DNA of 64,000 nucleotides from Oscillospiraceae bacterium (GCA_022650485.1 JALCPP010000001.1:124001-188000), one strand, 5' to 3'. Shown: positions 39,178-47,793, counted from the stretch's first letter. The notes: generated by a model from the letters alone, not told the origin. Numbers and translations: made by a program.

Positions 39178-39217
39178 GATATCACTTTAGACAAACGACA
39201 GAAAGGTTTGCATCATT

Positions 39218-40459
39218 ATGCGTAGGAAACACGGTTCTTCATCCAAACGGGCGGTAATGGTTTCTGCCGCTGTACTTTTGTGCGGTCTATTTGCTGCTGC
39301 CGCAGCATTTTATCATGCTCAGATTGCGGAACTTTTTCATGCTCAAGAATCCTCATCTGCTGTGCAGTCATCTTCACAGGCGGTATCGGAAGAATCTTCT
39401 TCTGAGTCCGTACCGGAACCCGTATCTATTTCTATTCTTGGCGCGGGGGATGATTTGATTCACAGTACTCTTTATAATCGTGCGAAAAAACTTGCAGGAG
39501 GAACAGGTTATAATTTTGACCCGATGTATGAGCGGGTTGCCGGCACCATTCAAAGTGCAGATATTGCGGTTATCAATCAGGAAAGCGTTCTTGCGTCCAA
39601 AGTAGCACCGATTTCCGGATATCCTCTTTTCAATTCGCCGACCGAAGTGGGGGACGAGCTTGTTCATCTGGGCTTCGACGTGATTAATCAGGCGAATAAC
39701 CATGTCTTGGATATGGGCGAAAAGGGGATTAAGGCAACCCTTGACTATTGGGATACCCAGTCGGCTGCGGCAGTCGGAGCGTACCGCAACGAAGAAGATT
39801 TGCAAAACATTCGCATTGTAGAAGCCAAAGGCATTAAAACCGCGCATATCGGAATTACGGAGATGACCAACGGCTTGTATCTGCCAAAAGATTCGCAGTA
39901 CCGGTTGATCTATGCCAATAACGCAGAACTGATTAAAAGCCTGATTCAAAAGGCGAAAAGCATGGCGGATGTTGTAGTTATTTCTGCGCACTGGGGCAAC
40001 GAGGATACGTATACCCTGTCTGAAAAGCAGAAAAAGCTGGCGCAGGAAATGGTTGACTGGGGAGCCGATATCATTTTTGGTAATCATCCCCATGTGGTGC
40101 AGGAACTCACATTGTTAACCAGAGCTTCAGACGGCGCAAAATGCCCGGTAATTTTTGCAATGGGCAATTTTATTTCCGGTCAGCTTTACGGAAGAAATAT
40201 GGTGAGCGGTCTTTTAACGGTTACGATGACGAAAAATTTTGAATCTGGAAAAACGACTTACTCTAACATGACGTTTGAACCGATTGTGACACATTACGGA
40301 ACCAGTTTTGCAGACCTGTCTATTTACCCGTTGAGTGAATATTCGGAAGCTCTGGCCAGCAAACATGGTGTTCGAAAAAGGACTCCGGAATTTAGCATGC
40401 AGTATATCCAGGATATTATTGACCGGAATATTCCCAAGGAGTATCAGGCGCAGTCTTGA
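39218..40459 (+). CDS. CapA family poly-gamma-glutamate-type metallophosphatase-fold protein
   Basis: A 413-residue membrane-anchored protein with an N-terminal transmembrane helix (about residues 12-33), a Ser/Glu-rich linker and a CapA-like calcineurin-fold domain. Signature segments are GAGDDLIH, NQESVLA, FDVINQANNHVLDMG, ISAHWGNE and IIFGNHPHVVQ. CapA is known from poly-gamma-glutamate capsule loci, but no capB, capC or capE lies nearby, so this is a stand-alone homologue whose substrate is unknown. ATG 39218 follows AGAAAGG. Two FMN riboswitches follow it. Confidence 0.85.
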   Translation: MRRKHGSSSKRAVMVSAAVLLCGLFAAAAAFYHAQIAELFHAQESSSAVQSSSQAVSEESSSESVPEPVSISILGAGDDLIHSTLYNRAKKLAGGTGYNFDPMYERVAGTIQSADIAVINQESVLASKVAPISGYPLFNSPTEVGDELVHLGFDVINQANNHVLDMGEKGIKATLDYWDTQSAAAVGAYRNEEDLQNIRIVEAKGIKTAHIGITEMTNGLYLPKDSQYRLIYANNAELIKSLIQKAKSMADVVVISAHWGNEDTYTLSEKQKKLAQEMVDWGADIIFGNHPHVVQELTLLTRASDGAKCPVIFAMGNFISGQLYGRNMVSGLLTVTMTKNFESGKTTYSNMTFEPIVTHYGTSFADLSIYPLSEYSEALASKHGVRKRTPEFSMQYIQDIIDRNIPKEYQAQS

Positions 40460-40502
40460 CAGAAACCGGAAACCATGTTATACTCTTAACAATTAAATAA
40501 GT

Positions 40503-40622
<120 letters not shown>

Positions 40623-40653
40623 AAAAACAATTGCTTTTTTGCGTTGTTTACGC

Positions 40654-40681
40654 GTCCCGCATTTTTTGCGGGACTTTTTTT
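40654..40681 (+). terminator. Terminator of FMN riboswitch copy 1
   Basis: GTCCCGCA (40654-40661) pairs with TGCGGGAC (40667-40674), followed by seven T residues. It is the expression platform of the first aptamer, since no gene lies between. Confidence 0.9.
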
Positions 40682-40753
40682 ATTTTATTAGTCGATTTTG
40701 GCTGTCAAAGGGATTTTCACACAAGTACCTTTCGCAGTGTAAATCAAATAAAT

Positions 40754-40880
40754 GATTCGGGGCGGGGCGAAGTTCCCCACCGGCGGTAAAACGGTGAAAG
40801 CCGACAAGCCCGCGCGCGGCAGGTCAGCCGCTGATTTTGGTCAGATTCCAAAGCCGACGGTATAGTCCGGATGAAAGAAG
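40754..40880 (+). promoter_or_regulatory. FMN riboswitch, copy 2 (translation-type, next to the ribU start)
   Basis: A second RFN element with almost the same core as copy 1. It differs mainly in one peripheral stem (GCGGC/GCCGC replaces GCG/CGC). The base equivalent to FMN-stacking A48 is C40815, while A85 (A40857) and A99 (A40871) are kept. P1 ends at GAA 40877-40879, and the ribosome site AGGAG begins at 40881. No terminator follows, so control of translation is likely if the aptamer still binds. Confidence 0.92.
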
Positions 40881-40888
40881 AGGAGAAT

Positions 40889-41524
40889 ATGGCAAATTTC
40901 GAAAAAGCAGGAAAACAACAGGGGTTAAAACTTGATGCCAGAAGCATCGCACAGATTGGTATTTTATCAGGGATCGCATTTTTACTGATGATGTTTGAAG
41001 TTCCGCTTTGGTTTGCACCGGCGTTTTATAAACTGGATTTCAGTGAACTGCCGGTTTTAATCGGCGGATTTGCATTGGGCCCGGTTGCCGGTATCTTAAT
41101 TGAATTAGTGAAAGTGACCTTGTATATGCTGATTCACGGCAGCTCCACAGCGGGTGTGGGTGATCTTGCAAACTTTTTGATCGGCTGTTCCATGGTGGTG
41201 CCAAGCGCAATCTTTTATAAAGTACATAAGACCAGACGCCATGCGGTCATTGGTCTTTTGCTTGGCAGTTTGTTTATGATTGTGGTCGGCAGCCTGATGA
41301 ATGCTTATGTGCTGCTTCCTGTTTATGCGGCAGCCTACCATATGCCGATGGATGCGCTGATTAGTATGGGTTCTGTCGTGAATCCGTCGATCAACAGTCT
41401 TTCAACTTTTATTTTGATGGCAGTTGCGCCGTTCAATCTGTTTAAAGCGGTCACGGTTTCCTGCTTAACCATGTTGCTTTATAAAAGGGTCAGTCCGATT
41501 CTGCACCATACGGTGGGAAAATAA
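40889..41524 (+). CDS. ribU: Riboflavin ECF transporter S component
   Basis: RibU is the membrane substrate-binding subunit that, with the EcfA/A'/T module, imports riboflavin. The protein (211 residues from ATG 40889) has about six transmembrane helices and the family stretch ELPVLIGGFALGPVAGILIE. The start is ambiguous. ATG 40871 is in frame but lies inside the riboswitch core and has no ribosome site; ATG 40889 has AGGAG only 3 nt away. I prefer 40889. Control by FMN riboswitches independently supports a riboflavin function. Confidence 0.93.
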   Translation: MANFEKAGKQQGLKLDARSIAQIGILSGIAFLLMMFEVPLWFAPAFYKLDFSELPVLIGGFALGPVAGILIELVKVTLYMLIHGSSTAGVGDLANFLIGCSMVVPSAIFYKVHKTRRHAVIGLLLGSLFMIVVGSLMNAYVLLPVYAAAYHMPMDALISMGSVVNPSINSLSTFILMAVAPFNLFKAVTVSCLTMLLYKRVSPILHHTVGK

Positions 41525-41564
41525 GCAGGCACGGCAGATCACCGGGTGTTGAAGAAGATATTCC

Positions 41565-41593
41565 TTTACAAACTTTGTGCTGTGTGTTATACT
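41565..41593 (+). promoter_or_regulatory. Sigma-A promoter of metK
   Basis: TTTACA (41565-41570) and TATACT (41588-41593) are separated by 17 bp. The SAM riboswitch begins about 20 nt downstream. Confidence 0.8.
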
Positions 41594-41614
41594 TATTAAA
41601 CAAATTAAATATTT

Positions 41615-41749
41615 CCTTATCAAGAGTGACGGAGGGAACAGGCCCTGTGATGTCCGGCAACCTGCCTATTATAAGTAAGGTGCCAAATCCTGCGGGAAGC
41701 CGAAAGATGAGGTTGGATTAAGACCGTCCGGTTTTCCGGGCGGTCTTTT
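41615..41749 (+). promoter_or_regulatory. SAM-I riboswitch (S-box) with terminator, controlling metK
   Basis: P1 pairs CCTTATC (41615-41621) with GATGAGG (41706-41712). The conserved core reads AAGAGTGACGGAGGGA, GGCCCTGTGATG, CCGGCAACC and AAGGTGCCAAATCC. An 11-bp terminator stem (41721-41731 with 41736-41746, TTTT loop) and a T run follow. SAM binding should favour termination, lowering metK, whose product is SAM. Confidence 0.97.
41721..41749 (+). terminator. SAM riboswitch terminator
   Basis: AGACCGTCCGG and CCGGGCGGTCT pair over 11 positions with one G-T wobble. TTTT and, after AG, TTTTTT follow. Confidence 0.92.
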
Positions 41750-41800
41750 AGTTTTTTGCCCATTTTTGGGCAGAATTAGTAAAGTTAGGAGGATGTTCCT

Positions 41801-42985
41801 ATGGCAAAACATTTTTTTACTTCAGAGTCTGTAACAGAAGGTCACCCCGATAAAATGTGCGACCAGATTGCTGACGCTGTTTTGGACGCGATTATCGAGC
41901 AGGACCCAACCGCGCATGTTGCCTGTGAAGTTACGGCAACTACGGGCATTATTCATGTGATGGGTGAAATTTCGACAACTTGTTATATCGACATTGCTTC
42001 CATCGCACGCGATGTTGTGAAAGATATCGGGTACGACCACCCCGGCTGCGGCTTCGATGGAAACACCTGCGGTGTTTTAACTTCCATCGATGTGCAGTCA
42101 CCGGACATTGCAATGGGTGTTGACCGATCCTTCGAAGCGAAAAATGGATCGACCGGGGCGGATGATCTGATTGGCGCCGGAGATCAGGGAATTATGTTTG
42201 GCTATGCATGCGACGAAACACCGGAGTTGATGCCGCTTCCGATTTCGCTGGCCCATAAACTGTCGAAACGGTTGACAGAAGTGAGAAAAACCGGATTGCT
42301 GCCTTACCTAAGGCCGGATGGGAAAACCCAGGTTACTATTGAATACGACGGTGATCAGCCGGTGCGCGTAGATACGGTGGTAGTGTCTGCTCAGCATGCC
42401 CCGGAAGCGGAATTGGAGCAGATTAGGCAGGACATTCGCAAACATGTTATTCAGGCAGTGATTCCTTCACATTGGCTGGATGAGAACACAAAATACTATG
42501 TGAACCCTACCGGAAGGTTTGTTGTCGGCGGGCCCGTCGGTGACAGCGGCCTGACCGGAAGAAAGATCATTGTGGATACCTACGGCGGATATGCGCGCCA
42601 CGGCGGCGGCGCTTTTTCCGGAAAAGACCCGACAAAAGTGGACCGGTCGGCTTCCTATGCGGCCCGTTATGTTGCAAAGAACATTGTGGCGGCAGGAATT
42701 GCCAGAAAATGTGAAGTACAGCTTGCCTATGCCATCGGTGTTGCGCGTCCTGTTTCCATTCGTGTGGATACGTTCGGAACATCGGAATATACCGGAGAAG
42801 AACTTTCTGCAGCGGTTTCCAAAACTTTTGATCTTCGACCGGGTGCCATTATCCGCGGTTTGGACCTTCGCCGCCCGATCTATCGCGCGGTTTCCAATTA
42901 TGGTCATATGGGTAGGGAAGATCTTGGCGTTTCCTGGGAAAAACGTGATCGCGTCGAAAAACTTAAACAGGCTTTAAAAAAATAG
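41801..42985 (+). CDS. metK: S-adenosylmethionine synthetase
   Basis: MetK makes SAM from methionine and ATP. The 394-residue protein has [14 protein letters not shown] at the start, [12 protein letters not shown] (the ATP-binding hexapeptide region), the P-loop-like [16 protein letters not shown] and [13 protein letters not shown] near the end. ATG 41801 follows TTAGGAGGAT. It is controlled by the SAM-I riboswitch just upstream. A terminator-like hairpin follows and overlaps the next gene's translation start. Confidence 0.98.
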   Translation: MAKHFFTSESVTEGHPDKMCDQIADAVLDAIIEQDPTAHVACEVTATTGIIHVMGEISTTCYIDIASIARDVVKDIGYDHPGCGFDGNTCGVLTSIDVQSPDIAMGVDRSFEAKNGSTGADDLIGAGDQGIMFGYACDETPELMPLPISLAHKLSKRLTEVRKTGLLPYLRPDGKTQVTIEYDGDQPVRVDTVVVSAQHAPEAELEQIRQDIRKHVIQAVIPSHWLDENTKYYVNPTGRFVVGGPVGDSGLTGRKIIVDTYGGYARHGGGAFSGKDPTKVDRSASYAARYVAKNIVAAGIARKCEVQLAYAIGVARPVSIRVDTFGTSEYTGEELSAAVSKTFDLRPGAIIRGLDLRRPIYRAVSNYGHMGREDLGVSWEKRDRVEKLKQALKK

Positions 42986-42997
42986 TCAATCAAAATT

Positions 42998-43031
42998 CCA
43001 CCTCAGCACATAGAATGTGTTGGGGTGGTTT
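42998..43031 (+). terminator. Terminator-like hairpin after metK, overlapping the next ribosome site
   Basis: CCACCTCAGCACA (42998-43010) pairs with TGTGTTGGGGTGG (43016-43028) over 13 positions with two G-T wobbles, followed by TTTT. The 3' arm holds the GGGGTGG ribosome site of the gene starting at 43033. Confidence 0.65.
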
Positions 43032-43032
43032 T

Positions 43033-43368
43033 ATGTTTGAAATATTTATAAAAATCGTTTTTGTCCTGTTTACCATTTTGGGTATGGTAGAAGCGTTCAG
43101 AATTTTTTTGTTTTGGCTGCTGAAAACCGAGAAATCCGGAAAGTTTTGTCTTATCCTTACGATGACAGGGCATGATGAGGATGCCGAGCTGGTTTTGAGA
43201 AGTGCCTGTGAACGGCTTCGGTGGATGCCGGACCGTCAGGCGGAGCTGATTGTGGTTGATTGCGGAATGGATGAAGAAACCAGACGAATCTGCGAACTGA
43301 CCTGCTTTGACCTGCCTGAAATTTGCCTCTGCCGGCCTGATGAAGTAAACAATATTCTGGGTTTGTAG
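43033..43368 (+). CDS. Small membrane-anchored protein of unknown function
   Basis: I do not recognise this 111-residue protein. It has one N-terminal transmembrane helix (about residues 2-30, rich in Ile, Phe and Leu) followed by a predicted cytosolic domain of about 80 residues containing LILTMTGHDEDAELVLRSA and LIVVDCGMDEETRRIC, with four or five cysteines. The alternating hydrophobic strand/helix pattern (LILTM... LIVVDCG) looks like an alpha/beta Rossmann-type half. ATG 43033 follows GGGGTGG; ATG 43015 is in frame but inside the preceding hairpin. It lies between metK and recD2, and may be expressed by read-through from metK. Confidence 0.65.
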   Translation: MFEIFIKIVFVLFTILGMVEAFRIFLFWLLKTEKSGKFCLILTMTGHDEDAELVLRSACERLRWMPDRQAELIVVDCGMDEETRRICELTCFDLPEICLCRPDEVNNILGL

Positions 43369-43369
43369 T

Positions 43370-43398
43370 TTGCAAATACATACCGGATCGTTTATACT
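43370..43398 (+). promoter_or_regulatory. Sigma-A promoter of recD2-comFC
   Basis: TTGCAA (43370-43375) and TATACT (43393-43398) are separated by 17 bp, 35 bp before recD2. Confidence 0.75.
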
Positions 43399-43433
43399 GA
43401 TTAATATATTGATTGGGACAAGAGGGAGACTGC

Positions 43434-45650
43434 ATGGCGGAAGTAAAGCTTCTGGAAATGACAGGTACCGTGGAGCAGGTTATTTTCCGGAACGAAAAGA
43501 ACGGATATGCCGTAATTGAAGTGAATGACGGAGAGGAACTGATCACTGCGGTGGGTAATCTGCCGTTTGTCGATGCAGGGGAAGAGCTGCATCTTATTGG
43601 AAACTGGGTTACCAACCAGAATTACGGCGAGCAGTTTCGAGTGGATGCTTTTGAACGTTCCAAGCCGGCTGGGGAAGCGGCTATTCTAAAATACCTTTCG
43701 TCCGGCGCCGTGAAAGGGGTCGGCCCGTCGACGGCAAAGAAAATTGTGAAACTTTTTGGTGAACATTCCTTAAATGTAATGGAGAATGAGCCGGAGCGTT
43801 TGTGCGAAGTTCGTGGAATTACAAAGCCAAAGGCGGAAAAAATCAGCAGAGAATTGAAACGGCTTGGCGGAATCCGGGAGATGATGGTGCAGCTCGGCGG
43901 GTACGGCATTTCTCCCGCGGAGGCTGTGCGTGTTTGGAAATACTATGGTGCACAGTCGATTGATTGTGTCCGTGAAAATCCCTACTGCATTTGTGAGGAT
44001 GGGGTGAACATCGCTTTTGGCCGGGCTGACCAAATTGCGGCTTCTTTGGAGCGCCCCCAGGATGATCTCTGCCGGGTGCGTGCAGGAATTCTCTATGTTA
44101 TCCGCCATAATCTGAGGAATGGGCACACCTGCTTGCCTGCGGATAAGCTGACGGCGGCGGCATCGCACCTTTTGGGTGTGGACCGCGGTTTGACCAGAGA
44201 TGTTCTGGAGGATTTGAAAGCAGATACTTCCGTCGTTTCCCGTGTGTTTCAGGAACGAGAGTTTATTTTTCTGCCTGATTTATATCAGTCGGAGGTTTAT
44301 TCGGCTGAGCGGATTAAAATGCTGCTGCGTTTTCCGGCTCCATCCATTACGGGAGTCGACGGCAGAATGGAGGAAGTCGAGCAGAAATTTGGAATTCAAT
44401 ATGCTCAGGGGCAGAAGCAGGCTGTGCGTGAAGCAATGTCCCGCGGAATTCTTGTTTTGACCGGCGGCCCGGGAACCGGGAAAACGACAACGCTGAATGC
44501 AATGATCAGCCTGCTTGAATCGAGCGGTGAAAAAGTGCTGCTTGCGGCGCCGACCGGCCGAGCCGCAAAGCGGATGTCAGAGCTTACGGGGCGGGAAGCG
44601 AAAACGATTCACCGTTTGCTTCAGGTGGAGTGGGACGAGAACGATCAACCTGTTTTCGCACGGAATGAAAAAAATCTTTTGGAATGCGATGCCCTTGTGA
44701 TAGACGAGCTGTCCATGGTTGACACCGCTTTGTTTGAGGCACTGTTAAGGGCACTTCCACTGGGCCGACGGCTTATTTTGGTCGGCGACAGCGATCAGCT
44801 CCCTTCTGTGGGGCCGGGCAATGTGATCGGCGACCTGATTGCTTCCGGTATCCTGCCGGTGGTGCAGCTGCGTCAGGTTTTTCGCCAGTCGATGCAGAGC
44901 CTGATTGTGCGCAATGCCCATCGAATTGTTGCGGGTGAGATGCCTGACCTGGATATCCGGAACGAAGACTTTTTCTTTTTGCGCTGCGGCGATTCGGCTC
45001 GAATTAGTTCTACTATTGTTGATTTATGCTGCCGCCGTTTACCGGCCAGTTATGGTTTTTCGCCTCAGGCCGATATTCAGGTTCTTTCACCTTCCCGAAA
45101 AGGAGATTTGGGAACACAAGAGCTCAATAAAAAATTACAGCAGGCATTGAATCCGCCGGACAGACAAAAAGCAGAAATTCGCGTAAATGGTTTGCTGTTT
45201 CGTGAGGGCGACAAGGTAATGCAGGTTCGAAACGACTATAATCTGCCCTGGACACGTTCCGATGGATCGGTTGGTGAGGGGGTCTTTAACGGTGACCTTG
45301 GTACAATTCTGAAAATTGACCGCAGGGCTTCTGTGATTACGGTTCGCGTGGATGACCGGGTTGTGGCATATGAATCGGAAACCGCCGCGGAGCTGGAACT
45401 TGCCTATGCCATGACGGTACATAAAAGTCAGGGCAATGAATTCCCAGCCGTCGTTATTCCGATGTTCCACATAGCCCCGCAGCTTTCTTACCGGAATTTG
45501 CTTTATACCGCTGTAACCCGTGCCAAGTCCCTGTTAATTCTTATCGGGACCCCGGAAACGGTTCGGGCTATGGTGGAAAACAACCGAAAAACCAGGCGAT
45601 ACACAGGGCTGCTTCATCTTTTAACCGGAGGCGGGGCGGATGATTCTTAG
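43434..45650 (+). CDS. recD2: RecD2-type SF1B DNA helicase (YrrC)
   Basis: A RecD-like 5'-3' DNA helicase of 738 residues that works without RecBC and is linked to genome stability. The N-terminal region includes tandem helix-hairpin-helix-like segments (GAVKGVGPSTAKKIV). Walker A GGPGTGKTT is at residues 344-352. Motif II is DELSMVD, motif III LVGDSDQLPSVGPG, and the C-terminal motifs include AYAMTVHKSQGNEFP and YTAVTRAK. ATG 43434 follows AGAGGGAGA. Its last 11 nt overlap comFC. Confidence 0.95.
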   Translation: MAEVKLLEMTGTVEQVIFRNEKNGYAVIEVNDGEELITAVGNLPFVDAGEELHLIGNWVTNQNYGEQFRVDAFERSKPAGEAAILKYLSSGAVKGVGPSTAKKIVKLFGEHSLNVMENEPERLCEVRGITKPKAEKISRELKRLGGIREMMVQLGGYGISPAEAVRVWKYYGAQSIDCVRENPYCICEDGVNIAFGRADQIAASLERPQDDLCRVRAGILYVIRHNLRNGHTCLPADKLTAAASHLLGVDRGLTRDVLEDLKADTSVVSRVFQEREFIFLPDLYQSEVYSAERIKMLLRFPAPSITGVDGRMEEVEQKFGIQYAQGQKQAVREAMSRGILVLTGGPGTGKTTTLNAMISLLESSGEKVLLAAPTGRAAKRMSELTGREAKTIHRLLQVEWDENDQPVFARNEKNLLECDALVIDELSMVDTALFEALLRALPLGRRLILVGDSDQLPSVGPGNVIGDLIASGILPVVQLRQVFRQSMQSLIVRNAHRIVAGEMPDLDIRNEDFFFLRCGDSARISSTIVDLCCRRLPASYGFSPQADIQVLSPSRKGDLGTQELNKKLQQALNPPDRQKAEIRVNGLLFREGDKVMQVRNDYNLPWTRSDGSVGEGVFNGDLGTILKIDRRASVITVRVDDRVVAYESETAAELELAYAMTVHKSQGNEFPAVVIPMFHIAPQLSYRNLLYTAVTRAKSLLILIGTPETVRAMVENNRKTRRYTGLLHLLTGGGADDS

Positions 45651-46314
45651 AAAAATTCTTAGCTTATGTCTGGAACTTTTGTTTCCACCGCATTGTGTCT
45701 TTTGCGACAAAGTTCTTGCCCCAGGAACCAAAATATGCAAAACCTGCGCTGAAACGGTTGTGCCGGTTCGGGCGCTGCGCTGTATGAATCCATCGGGTTC
45801 CGGACAGAATATTCCATGCATTGTGCTTTATTTTTATGATGCACAGGTTCGTGATTCGATCATCCGGTTTAAATTTTACGGGGAAAAAAGCAACGCTGAT
45901 TTTTATGCGGAACAGCTTTCAAAATGGATTGGAAAGCAAATGCCGCCGTTGTCGTTTGATTTTGTAACCGCCGTTCCCATTTCGCGGGAACGAAAAAAAC
46001 AGCGTGGGTATAACCAGTCGGAACTGATTGCAAGAAAGCTTGCGGCCGGGTTGGGAATCCCGTATGAAGAATGTCTGGAAAAAGTTGTTGATAACCGGGA
46101 ACAACACCGCCTGCCGCGTCGGGAACGAATGAAAAACGTAACCGGCGTTTACCGCGCCAGTGGAGATCAAGTGCCAGGTAAAAGGATTTTACTGCTGGAT
46201 GATATTGTAACAACAGGAGCAACTCTTTGCGAATGTGCCGAAGTTCTTTTAAATGCAGGGGCAAAGGTTGTCACATGCGCTGCGGTGGCTCAAGTTAACA
46301 AGGAATCCTGTTGA
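45640..46314 (+). CDS. comFC: ComF family phosphoribosyltransferase-like protein
   Basis: A 224-residue ComFC homologue with an N-terminal zinc ribbon (CVFC...CKTC) and a phosphoribosyltransferase-type domain with the PRPP-loop ILLLDDIVTTGAT. The RERKKQRGYNQSE segment is a strong family mark. ComFC acts in uptake or processing of transforming DNA in competent bacteria, and homologues are widespread in species not known to be competent. ATG 45640 overlaps recD2 by 11 nt, suggesting translational coupling and a shared DNA-processing context. Confidence 0.9.
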   Translation: MILRKILSLCLELLFPPHCVFCDKVLAPGTKICKTCAETVVPVRALRCMNPSGSGQNIPCIVLYFYDAQVRDSIIRFKFYGEKSNADFYAEQLSKWIGKQMPPLSFDFVTAVPISRERKKQRGYNQSELIARKLAAGLGIPYEECLEKVVDNREQHRLPRRERMKNVTGVYRASGDQVPGKRILLLDDIVTTGATLCECAEVLLNAGAKVVTCAAVAQVNKESC

Positions 46315-46339
46315 AATTAGATGAATTTTATCTTATAAT
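46311..46339 (+). promoter_or_regulatory. Sigma-A promoter of the MreB-like gene
   Basis: TTGAAA (46311-46316) and perfect TATAAT (46334-46339) are separated by exactly 17 bp. The -35 overlaps the comFC stop codon. Confidence 0.85.
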
Positions 46340-46407
46340 AGGCAAGTAAATGAAAGTGTGTATCCGCTTTTAGGATATGTCTTTTGATAAGAAATGGATG
46401 TGATTTT

Positions 46408-47433
46408 GTGCTGGGAACCGATCTTGCAATAGACCTTGGTACTTCTACAACAAAAATTTATCTTGATGGAAAGGGGATCGTTTTAAACGAGCCTTCTGTC
46501 GTGGCGGTAAATGTTGAAACCGAGGAAGTCATTGCAACCGGAAAAGACGCCTATACCATGATAGGAAGGACTTCCGACAAAATTAATGTCTGCCTGCCGT
46601 TGGCAGGCGGTGTTATTTCTAATTTCGACTTGGCTCAGTATTTGATAAGCACTTATCTGAAAAAGGTCAGTCAAAGCCGTGTCGTCATGCCGCGTGTAGT
46701 GGTCAGTGTTCCCTGTAAAATCACTGAGGTGGAAAAACGCGCTGTTGTGGACGCAATCAGTTCTTCCGGTGTGCGAAAGATCTGCCTGATTGAGGAACCT
46801 GTGGCAGCTGCACTGGGCGCTGGGGTCGATATTTCCCAGCCGCACGGAACACTGGTTGTGGATATTGGCGGCGGAACCACAGATATGGCAGTGCTATCGC
46901 TGAGCGGAATTGCAATTTCCCGCTCCATTAAAGTGGCCGGAAATGCTTTTAATGAAGCTATTATTAAGTATATTAGACGAAAATATAATCTGATTATCGG
47001 CCAGCGTATGGCTGAAAACGCGAAACTTGCAATCGGCTGTGTCTATCCGCGAAAAGATGCTTCGTCCTTCCGCGTGAAAGGGCGAAATGCCATGACCGGC
47101 TTGCCGCAGTGGGCCGACGTTACCAGTGATGAAATTCTGGAAGCACTGATTGACAACGTCATGCAGATTATTCGAATGATTCAGAAATTACTTGAAAAAA
47201 CTCCTCCGGAATTAATTGGAGACGTCTATTCCGACGGTATGATTCTGACGGGTGGTTCTGCGCAGCTATTTGGCTTTGACAGCTTAATCTCTAAAAAGAC
47301 GAAGATGCCGGTGCACCTTGCAGACGACCCGCAGAGTTGTGTTGCTGTGGGTGCGGGGAAGGCAATCCGCTTTATTGATGATATTGAGAATAAAGCGTAT
47401 GGTGTTTTAAATCCGTTGAGCGCGGCTTATTAA
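46408..47433 (+). CDS. MreB/Mbl-like actin homologue
   Basis: A 341-residue bacterial actin of the MreB family, which organises cell-wall synthesis at the membrane. Phosphate loop 1 is IDLGTSTTKIYL, phosphate loop 2 DIGGGTTDMAV and the adenosine motif LTGGSAQLFGFD. It differs from typical MreB in several places: TSTTK replaces TANT, LPLAGGVISNFD replaces RPLKDGVIADFD, and TTD replaces TTE. It is not beside mreC/mreD, so it is probably a paralogue such as Mbl/MreBH rather than the main mreB. GTG 46408 gives the family N-terminus (MLGTDLAIDLG). Confidence 0.85.
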   Translation: MLGTDLAIDLGTSTTKIYLDGKGIVLNEPSVVAVNVETEEVIATGKDAYTMIGRTSDKINVCLPLAGGVISNFDLAQYLISTYLKKVSQSRVVMPRVVVSVPCKITEVEKRAVVDAISSSGVRKICLIEEPVAAALGAGVDISQPHGTLVVDIGGGTTDMAVLSLSGIAISRSIKVAGNAFNEAIIKYIRRKYNLIIGQRMAENAKLAIGCVYPRKDASSFRVKGRNAMTGLPQWADVTSDEILEALIDNVMQIIRMIQKLLEKTPPELIGDVYSDGMILTGGSAQLFGFDSLISKKTKMPVHLADDPQSCVAVGAGKAIRFIDDIENKAYGVLNPLSAAY

Positions 47434-47447
47434 TAAATCAATACAAA

Positions 47448-47479
47448 AGATGCCGCTGTAAAAATATACAGCGGCATCT
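47448..47479. terminator. Bidirectional terminator between the MreB-like gene and the small minus-strand gene
   Basis: AGATGCCGCTGTA (47448-47460) and TACAGCGGCATCT (47467-47479) form a perfect 13-bp stem. On the minus strand a T run (TTTTG) follows; on the plus strand there is none, so it best serves the minus-strand gene. Confidence 0.75.
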
Positions 47480-47493
47480 CAAGCCAAATTGAT

Positions 47494-47730
47494 TTATTTA
47501 CTCATCATGTAATTTATAAATATTAGCTCGTCTTGCGGGTCATCAACGCTCAATTCTGCGGAAATGGTCGAGTTTTTTGTTTTTTCCAATAACGTGCGAA
47601 CGCCGTATAATTGACATAACTTGCTTTTTAAATTTAGCTTGTTGCCGTCGTCTGTTACCAGATAAACATTCCCTTTCGACTGATCTAAAAGTTCAATTAA
47701 TTTCATTACATCCATATCATATAATTTCAA
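47494..47730 (-). CDS. Small conserved protein of unknown function
   Basis: A 78-residue soluble protein. It resembles a group of short clostridial proteins with a NVYLVTDDGNKLNLKSKL-type core, some of which I recall carrying the doubtful database name polya polymerase; I do not trust that name and assign no function. No membrane segment or metal motif is visible. The start is TTG 47730 with a strong AGGAGGT on the minus strand. It has its own promoter (47765-47793) and terminator, so it is a real monocistronic gene. Confidence 0.75.
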   Translation of the reverse strand: MKLYDMDVMKLIELLDQSKGNVYLVTDDGNKLNLKSKLCQLYGVRTLLEKTKNSTISAELSVDDPQDELIFINYMMSK

Positions 47731-47764
47731 GCCTTTACCTCCTATCCTTATGAAGTATGATTTT

Positions 47765-47793
47765 ATTATACGATCTCCTTAATAAAAAAACAA
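47765..47793 (-). promoter_or_regulatory. Sigma-A promoter of the small minus-strand gene
   Basis: On the minus strand, TTGTTT (47793-47788) and perfect TATAAT (47770-47765) are separated by 17 bp, about 35 nt before the start codon. Confidence 0.75.

Noticed and set aside
40689-40753. Promoter between the two FMN riboswitches
   Set aside because: TTGGCT and TTTCAC were considered as -35 elements, but no acceptable -10 lies at 16-18 bp, so a single leader is preferred.
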